This document shows, in pieces, positions 29,768-34,002 of a stretch of DNA of 34,002 nt; the stretch's first letter is position 1; the number at the start of each line of letters is the position of its first letter. Below the pieces are notes generated by a model. That model worked only from the letters and a program-made list of their open reading frames with translations. It did no database searches and was not told where the DNA came from. The stretch is taken from positions 1 to 34,002 of the forward strand of contig JACQWC010000102.1 of NCBI GenBank assembly GCA_016209635.1, read 5' to 3'. The stretch is from Candidatus Rokuibacteriota bacterium. GTDB lineage: Bacteria; Methylomirabilota; Methylomirabilia; Rokubacteriales; CSP1-6. Position numbers and translations under genes: made by a program.

Positions 29768-30687
29768 GTGGCGGCGTTCCGCACCAGGTCCGCGAGCATG
29801 GCGATGAACTCGGGGGCGTCGTTGACGGCTTCGGCGCGGTGAAATGTCACGCCGCGCTCCGTGGCGATCGCCCGCGCCGCGATATGGAGATCGTACAGCA
29901 CCTCGACATGGTCGCACACGAAGCCGATCGGCATCACCACGACGCGCCGGGCGCCCTCCGCCGCGAGAGCGCGGAGCACCTCGCCGATGTCGGGCTCGAG
30001 CCACGGCTCGCGCGGGCTCCCGCTCCGGCTCTGGTAGGCGATCGACCAGCGCTCGTGGCCGAGACGCCGCGCGACGGTCCCTGCGGCCGTCGTGAGGTCG
30101 GCGACGTACGGCGACCCCTCCGCCATCGAGACGGGCACGCTGTGCGCGGTGAAGACGAGAGGGGTCGAGGCGCGCTCGCCCGCAGGGATCGACTCGAACG
30201 CGTGACGGACCCTCGCCACGACGGCAGCGATGAAGCGCGGGTGCTCGGCCCAGGCGGGCGCGAACTCGACCTCCGGGGCGCCGGGCGTGCGCGCCCGCGC
30301 CCCGGCGACGTCGCTCATGTACCGCTCCCACGAGGCCTCGCTCCTCGCCGGCGAGAGGATGATGCCGAGCGCGCGCGCATGGCCCTTGCCCGCCATCTCG
30401 GTGAGCGTCTCCCCGAGGAACGGGTGCCAGTTGCGCATCCCGACGAACACGGGGAGGGCAATACCTTCCCGCTCGAGGACCGCGGCGAGGGCCTGCGCCT
30501 GGGCGAACGTGAGGTCGTTCAGCGGCGAACGCCCGCCGGGCATCCGCGCGTAGTGACGCGCCACCTCCTCGAGCCGTTCGGGCGGGACCGACCGCCCGCG
30601 GGACACGATCTCGAGGAACGGCCGGATCTCCTCGGGCGCGGTCGGACCCCCGAACGCGATCAATAGAATGGAATCGAAGCGGGTCAT
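29737..30687 (-). CDS. hemH: Ferrochelatase (protoporphyrin or coproporphyrin)
   Basis: A 316-residue soluble ferrochelatase that inserts iron into a porphyrin. The start SILLIAFGGPTAPEEIRPFL is typical. The catalytic His is H182 (FTAHSVPVS), and the acidic partner is E262 (GFVCDHVEVLYDLH), close to the positions in the Bacillus enzyme (183 and 264). GMRNWHPFL and YQSRSGSPREPWLEP are further family segments. ATG 30687 overlaps the hemE stop by 4 nt (ATGA). The last nine residues (PYPRHATHG) and the stop are encoded inside the third unit of the tandem repeat, so the C-terminus has probably been altered by repeat insertion. The missing C-terminal [2Fe-2S] extension fits the short bacterial type. 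Confidence 0.94.
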   Translation of the reverse strand: MTRFDSILLIAFGGPTAPEEIRPFLEIVSRGRSVPPERLEEVARHYARMPGGRSPLNDLTFAQAQALAAVLEREGIALPVFVGMRNWHPFLGETLTEMAGKGHARALGIILSPARSEASWERYMSDVAGARARTPGAPEVEFAPAWAEHPRFIAAVVARVRHAFESIPAGERASTPLVFTAHSVPVSMAEGSPYVADLTTAAGTVARRLGHERWSIAYQSRSGSPREPWLEPDIGEVLRALAAEGARRVVVMPIGFVCDHVEVLYDLHIAARAIATERGVTFHRAEAVNDAPEFIAMLADLVRNAATPYPRHATHG

Positions 30688-31721
30688 CGCCGGTCGGAGA
30701 GCTCGTGGACGAAGTCCACCATCGCCTTCACGTGCTCGACCGGCGTGTCCGGGAGCACGCCGTGACCGAGGTTGAAGATGTGCCCGGGCCGGCCGGCCGC
30801 CCGGTCGAGAATCCCCTTCACGCGCTCGCGGATCAGCGCGGGCGGGGCGAGCAGCGCCGCGGGGTCGAGGTTCCCCTGCACCGCGACGTCGTGGCCGACG
30901 GCCCTCCAGCCCGCGTCGAGATCGACGCGCCAGTCGAGACCGATCACGTCACCGCCCGCCTCGCGCATCAGCGGCAGCAGCCCCGCCGTTCCCGTGCCGA
31001 AGTGGATGACGGGCACGCCGGGCGGGAGCGCCCGCACGAGCGCCCGCGTGTAGGGCAGGACGAACGCGCGATAGTCGTCGGGTCCGAGCGCGCCCACCCA
31101 CGAGTCGAAGAGCTGGACAGCGTGCGCGCCCGCCGCGATCTGCCCCCCGAGATAGCGCGCCGTCACGTCGACGAGCACCTCCATCAACCGGTGCCATGCC
31201 TCCGGCTCGCCGTACATGAGCCGCTTCACGTAGAGATAGTCGCGCGACGGACCGCCCTCGACGAGATACGACGCCACCGTGAAGGGCGCCCCGGCGAAGC
31301 CGATGAGCGGAACGCGATCCCCGAGCGCCCGCCGCGCCTTCCGCACGGTGTCGAAGACGAAGCCCACCGCGCTCTCGACGTCGAAGGGCTTGAGGCGCGC
31401 GATCTCCCCGTCGCTCCGCAGGGGCCGGCGGATCACGGGACCCTCGCCGAGGGCGAACTCGAGCCCGACGCCGAGCGGCTCGACGACGAGCAAAATATCG
31501 GCGAAGAGGATCGCGGCGTCGACGCCGAGGCGCTCGACGGGCTGGACGGTCACCTCTGCCGCGGCCTCGGAGTTCCTGCACAGCTCGAGGAACCCGAACC
31601 GGCGGCGCATCTCGCGGTACTCGGGCAGGTAGCGCCCCGCCTGGCGCATGAGCCACACCGGCGTACGCTCGGTCGGCTCGCGGCGGGCGGCGCGCAGCAG
31701 GAGAAAATCGGGGGAGGTCAC
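30684..31721 (-). CDS. hemE: Uroporphyrinogen decarboxylase
   Basis: A 345-residue enzyme that decarboxylates the four acetate side chains of uroporphyrinogen III to coproporphyrinogen III. Signature 1 is PVWLMRQAGRYLPEYR with R26 and R30. Catalytic D75 is in ILFADILL, signature 2 is IGFAGAPFTVASYLVEGG, and GHIFNLGHGVLPDTP lies near the end. GTG 31721 is preferred because a TAGGCT hexamer (31733-31728) ends 6 nt upstream; TTG 31727 in the same frame is the alternative and would add two residues. It heads a run of seven closely spaced minus-strand genes down to 24115. It is divergent from the TPP enzyme gene, with 62 bp between starts. Confidence 0.95.
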   Translation of the reverse strand: MTSPDFLLLRAARREPTERTPVWLMRQAGRYLPEYREMRRRFGFLELCRNSEAAAEVTVQPVERLGVDAAILFADILLVVEPLGVGLEFALGEGPVIRRPLRSDGEIARLKPFDVESAVGFVFDTVRKARRALGDRVPLIGFAGAPFTVASYLVEGGPSRDYLYVKRLMYGEPEAWHRLMEVLVDVTARYLGGQIAAGAHAVQLFDSWVGALGPDDYRAFVLPYTRALVRALPPGVPVIHFGTGTAGLLPLMREAGGDVIGLDWRVDLDAGWRAVGHDVAVQGNLDPAALLAPPALIRERVKGILDRAAGRPGHIFNLGHGVLPDTPVEHVKAMVDFVHELSDRR

Positions 31722-31727
31722 GCGCAA

Positions 31728-31776
31728 AGCCTACCCGCCGGTCCCCCTGGAATCAAGGGACGCGCCGGTTTATCAT
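31728..31776. promoter_or_regulatory. Divergent -10-like hexamers for hemE (minus) and the TPP enzyme gene (plus)
   Basis: TAGGCT (31733-31728, minus strand) ends 6 nt before the hemE GTG. TATCAT (31771-31776, plus strand) ends 7 nt before the GTG at 31784. Neither side has a Shine-Dalgarno, so both transcripts would be leaderless. The plus-strand hexamer is the better match. Confidence 0.42.
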
Positions 31777-31783
31777 CCGCTCC

Positions 31784-33454
31784 GTGCCGCTCATCTCCGG
31801 CAAGCAGGCGTTCCTCGAGGCCCTCACGCAGGAAGGCGTCTCCGTCATGTTCGGCAACCCGGGCACGACCGAGCTGCCGCTGATGGACGGGCTCGCGCGG
31901 GAGCCGCGGATCCGCTACATCCTCGCCCTCCAGGAGGCCGTCGCGATCGCGATGGCCGACGGCTACGCCCAGGCGAGCGGCGGGCTCGCCGCGGTCAACG
32001 TCCATATCTCGCCGGGGCTCGGCAACGCGATGGGGATGCTCTACGACGCGCGGAAGTCGGGGGCGCCGCTCCTGCTCACCGCGGGCCAGCACGACCAGTC
32101 GTTGACCGTGACGGAGCCGATCCTCTGGTCGGACCTGCCGCCGATCGCCCAGCCCTTCGTGAAGTGGTCGACGGAGGCGCGCCGGCTCGAGGACCTCCCG
32201 CGGATCGTCCACAGGGCCGCGAAGACCGCGCTCGCCCACCCGACCGGTCCGGTCTTTCTCTCGCTGCCCGTCGACGTGCTGAACGCCGAGCGCGACATCG
32301 AGTTGGGCGCGCCGACGCGCGTCGCGCCGCGCCTCGTCGGCGATCGCCACGCGATCGACGCGGCGGCCGCCCTGCTCGCCCGCGCCGAGCGGCCGCTGAT
32401 CGTCGCCGGCGACGCCGTCGCGCACGGTGACGCGCTCGCCGAGCTCCAGGAGCTGGCCGAGCTGATCGGCAGCCCCGTCGTGACCGAGTGCGTGGCGAGC
32501 ACGTGCAGCTTCCCCTTCACCCACCCGCTCTACGCGGGCGCGATGCCGCGCCTGGCGCCCCAGATCCGCGCCCTGCTCATGCGCCACGACCTCCTCTTCT
32601 CGATCGGCGGCGACCTCTTCACGCTGTCGCTGCCCTCCGAGGTCGAGCCGATGCCGCCGGGGGTCACGGTGGTCCACCTCGACGTCGATCCGTGGGAGCT
32701 GGGGAAGAACTACCCGACCGCGGTCGCCATCCAGGGAGACCCGAAGGCGACGCTCCCCGAGCTCGGCGAGGCCGTGCGGCGGCGGACCGGGAAGGCCGGC
32801 CATCCCGAGGCGGCGAAGCGGCGGGAGGCAGCCCGCGCCGCCCACGCGCGGACCCGCGTGGACCTCGCCGAGCGGGCGCGCGCCGAAGCGGGCGCGGTTC
32901 CCATCACGCCCCTCGCCCTCGTCCACGCGGTCGCGACGAGCGTGCCCCCGGATGCCACGATCATCGACGAGTCGATCTCGTCCGCGGCGGGCGTCCGCCA
33001 TCTCTTCCCATGCGCCGACCCAAAGAGCTTCTTCGGGCTGCGCGGCGGCGGAATCGGCTGGGGGCTGCCCGCCGCGCTCGGCGTCAAGCTCGCGCTCCCC
33101 GGCCGGCCGGTGGTGGCGCTCGTCGGCGACGGCAGCGCCATGTACACGAACCAGGCGCTCTGGACGGCGGCGCGCGAGTCGCTCGCGATCGTGTACGTGA
33201 TCTTCAACAACGGCTCGTATCGAATCCTCAAGCAGCGGACCCATCTGATGAAGGGGTTCTCGGCGGAGGACGACCGCTACGTCGGCATGGATCTGGACCG
33301 GCCGGCCATCGATTACGTCGGCCTCGCGCGCTCGCTCGGCGTTCCCGGCGAGCGCGTCGAGAAGGTGGCGGACGTCGGCCCCGCGCTCGGTCGCGGGTTC
33401 GCGAGCGGCGGGCCGTACCTCCTCGACGCGCGGATCGACCCCGCCTTCAAGTAG
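31784..33454 (+). CDS. Thiamine pyrophosphate-dependent enzyme, benzoylformate decarboxylase-like
   Basis: A 556-residue three-domain TPP enzyme. The conserved Glu for TPP activation is E51 (ALQEAVAIA). H74 (VHISPGLGNAMG) and H247 (FPFTHPLYAGAMP) match the two active-site His of benzoylformate decarboxylase, and T28 (NPGTTE) takes the place of its Ser26. The TPP-binding segment is GDGSAMYTNQALWTAARES to FNNGSYRIL. The residues fit decarboxylation of an aromatic or branched 2-oxo acid rather than acetolactate synthesis, but the substrate is not proven. GTG 31784 lies 7 nt after TATCAT. A luciferase-like gene follows after 5 bp, so the two probably form an operon. Confidence 0.92.
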   Translation: MPLISGKQAFLEALTQEGVSVMFGNPGTTELPLMDGLAREPRIRYILALQEAVAIAMADGYAQASGGLAAVNVHISPGLGNAMGMLYDARKSGAPLLLTAGQHDQSLTVTEPILWSDLPPIAQPFVKWSTEARRLEDLPRIVHRAAKTALAHPTGPVFLSLPVDVLNAERDIELGAPTRVAPRLVGDRHAIDAAAALLARAERPLIVAGDAVAHGDALAELQELAELIGSPVVTECVASTCSFPFTHPLYAGAMPRLAPQIRALLMRHDLLFSIGGDLFTLSLPSEVEPMPPGVTVVHLDVDPWELGKNYPTAVAIQGDPKATLPELGEAVRRRTGKAGHPEAAKRREAARAAHARTRVDLAERARAEAGAVPITPLALVHAVATSVPPDATIIDESISSAAGVRHLFPCADPKSFFGLRGGGIGWGLPAALGVKLALPGRPVVALVGDGSAMYTNQALWTAARESLAIVYVIFNNGSYRILKQRTHLMKGFSAEDDRYVGMDLDRPAIDYVGLARSLGVPGERVEKVADVGPALGRGFASGGPYLLDARIDPAFK

Positions 33455-33459
33455 CGCCG

Positions 33460-34002
33460 ATGGGGTCGATCAGCTTCGGCGTCCACATCGGTCACCTGGG
33501 CGGTCCGCTGGCCGAGATGCGCAAGCTCTGGCGCTTCGCCGACACCGCGGGCTTCGACTGGTTCTCGATCGCCGATCACTTCCAGGAGTCGCCGCCCCAG
33601 GGGGGCGGGCTCGACTGCTTCGAGGGCGTGGCGACGATGGCGGTGGCCGCCGCCGAGACGACGCGCGTCCGTATCGGCAGCCTCGTCTTCTGCGTGAACT
33701 ACCGGACCCCCGGGCTCCTCGCCAAGTCCCTCTGCGCCATCGACCATCTGTCGGGCGGCCGCGTCGAGTGCGGGATCGGCGCCGGCTGGCACGCCATCGA
33801 GCACGAGGCCTTCGGCATCCCGTTTCCGCCGATCAGCGTCCGCGAAGACATGCTCGAGGAGTATGCCCAGGTGCTCCGGCTCCTGTTCGACCCGGCGAAG
33901 CCTCGCGCCAGCTTCGCCGGCACGCACTACCGGCTCCAGGACGCGCCCTGTAACCCCAAGCCCCTCCAGAAACGGCTGCCGATCTGGAGCGGCGGCGGCG
34001 GC
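33460..34002 (+). CDS. LLM class F420-dependent oxidoreductase (partial, cut by right window edge)
   Basis: The first 181 residues of a third luciferase-like protein, open to the end of the window. It begins MGSISFGVHIGHLGGPLAEM, then has GFDWFSIADHFQESPP with the conserved Asp-His, VRIGSLVFCVNYRTPGLLAK, DHLSGGRVECGIGAGWHAIE for the phosphate site, and NPKPLQKRLPIWSGGGG at the edge. ATG 33460 lies 5 bp after the TPP enzyme stop, with no strong Shine-Dalgarno, so coupled translation is likely. It is probably F420- or FMN-dependent; the substrate is unknown. The rest lies beyond the window. Confidence 0.9.
   Translation, partial: MGSISFGVHIGHLGGPLAEMRKLWRFADTAGFDWFSIADHFQESPPQGGGLDCFEGVATMAVAAAETTRVRIGSLVFCVNYRTPGLLAKSLCAIDHLSGGRVECGIGAGWHAIEHEAFGIPFPPISVREDMLEEYAQVLRLLFDPAKPRASFAGTHYRLQDAPCNPKPLQKRLPIWSGGGG

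Noticed and set aside
29528-30331. A minus-strand frame with repeated peptides (SQAVPTARHPR)
   Set aside because: It is the tandem repeat and hemH read in the wrong frame; the hemH frame has the catalytic residues.

Overview
This is a roughly 70% GC bacterial window, densely packed with genes. No gap reaches 300 bases; the largest are 29532-29736 (tandem repeat) and 19122-19321 (nothing recognisable). I see no rRNA, tRNA, CRISPR array, phage or transposase gene. The mix of acyl-CoA and luciferase-like oxidoreductases, a solo molybdenum hydroxylase subunit, alpha/beta-hydrolase-cyclase proteins and lipoproteins suggests an environmental Gram-negative-type bacterium. By gene style I would guess Candidatus Rokubacteria/Methylomirabilota, but that is inference, not proof.

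Layout. (1) 1-4021, minus strand: an SDR dehydrogenase, then an operon of acyl-CoA dehydrogenase, a damaged alpha/beta-hydrolase-cyclase protein, an enoyl-CoA hydratase-family protein and a response regulator cut by the left edge. (2) 4133-5866: an IlvD/Edd-family Fe-S dehydratase of the sugar-acid type. (3) 5806-13521: a cell-wall sugar salvage island on alternating strands: murQ, namZ (DUF1343), a small secreted protein, nagZ, a sodium:solute symporter, an MlaC-like periplasmic protein, a BadF/BadG-type sugar kinase and a small Cys-rich protein. (4) 13547-17213: a translationally coupled trio of membrane adenylate cyclase, NodB-type deacetylase lipoprotein with a LysM-like segment, and a LysM/TPR lipoprotein. 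(5) 17214-21682, minus strand: an amino-acid permease, two small proteins, an Ldh2-type dehydrogenase, a flavin/F420 split-barrel protein and a second SDR. (6) 21810-24164: a solo CoxL/XdhA-type molybdopterin subunit. (7) 31721 down to 24115: one long minus-strand run of hemE, hemH, hemG(hemY), epoxide hydrolase, two luciferase-like monooxygenases and an acetoacetate-decarboxylase-fold protein. (8) 31784-34002: a benzoylformate-decarboxylase-like TPP enzyme followed by a third luciferase-like protein cut by the right edge.

How it works together. Region 3 can be read as a route for MurNAc: NagZ and NamZ trim muropeptide sugars in the cytoplasm, the kinase phosphorylates MurNAc and MurQ turns MurNAc-6P into GlcNAc-6P, with the symporter as candidate importer. 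Region 4 puts a cAMP-making enzyme beside two envelope lipoproteins that plausibly bind or modify peptidoglycan. Regions 1, 5, 6, 7 and 8 look like catabolic oxidoreductase clusters, with haem synthesis at the head of region 7.

Non-coding signals stand out. A related 45-bp element lies upstream of three minus-strand genes (3128-3172, 4028-4072, 29526-29570) and is embedded in a tandemly triplicated 66-bp unit between hemH and hemG. Many transcription-unit heads have a TAnnnT -10-like hexamer only 5-10 nt before the start codon, which suggests leaderless mRNAs. The epoxide hydrolase frame is continuous with hemG across a single TAG and has no ordinary start codon for its N-terminal domain.
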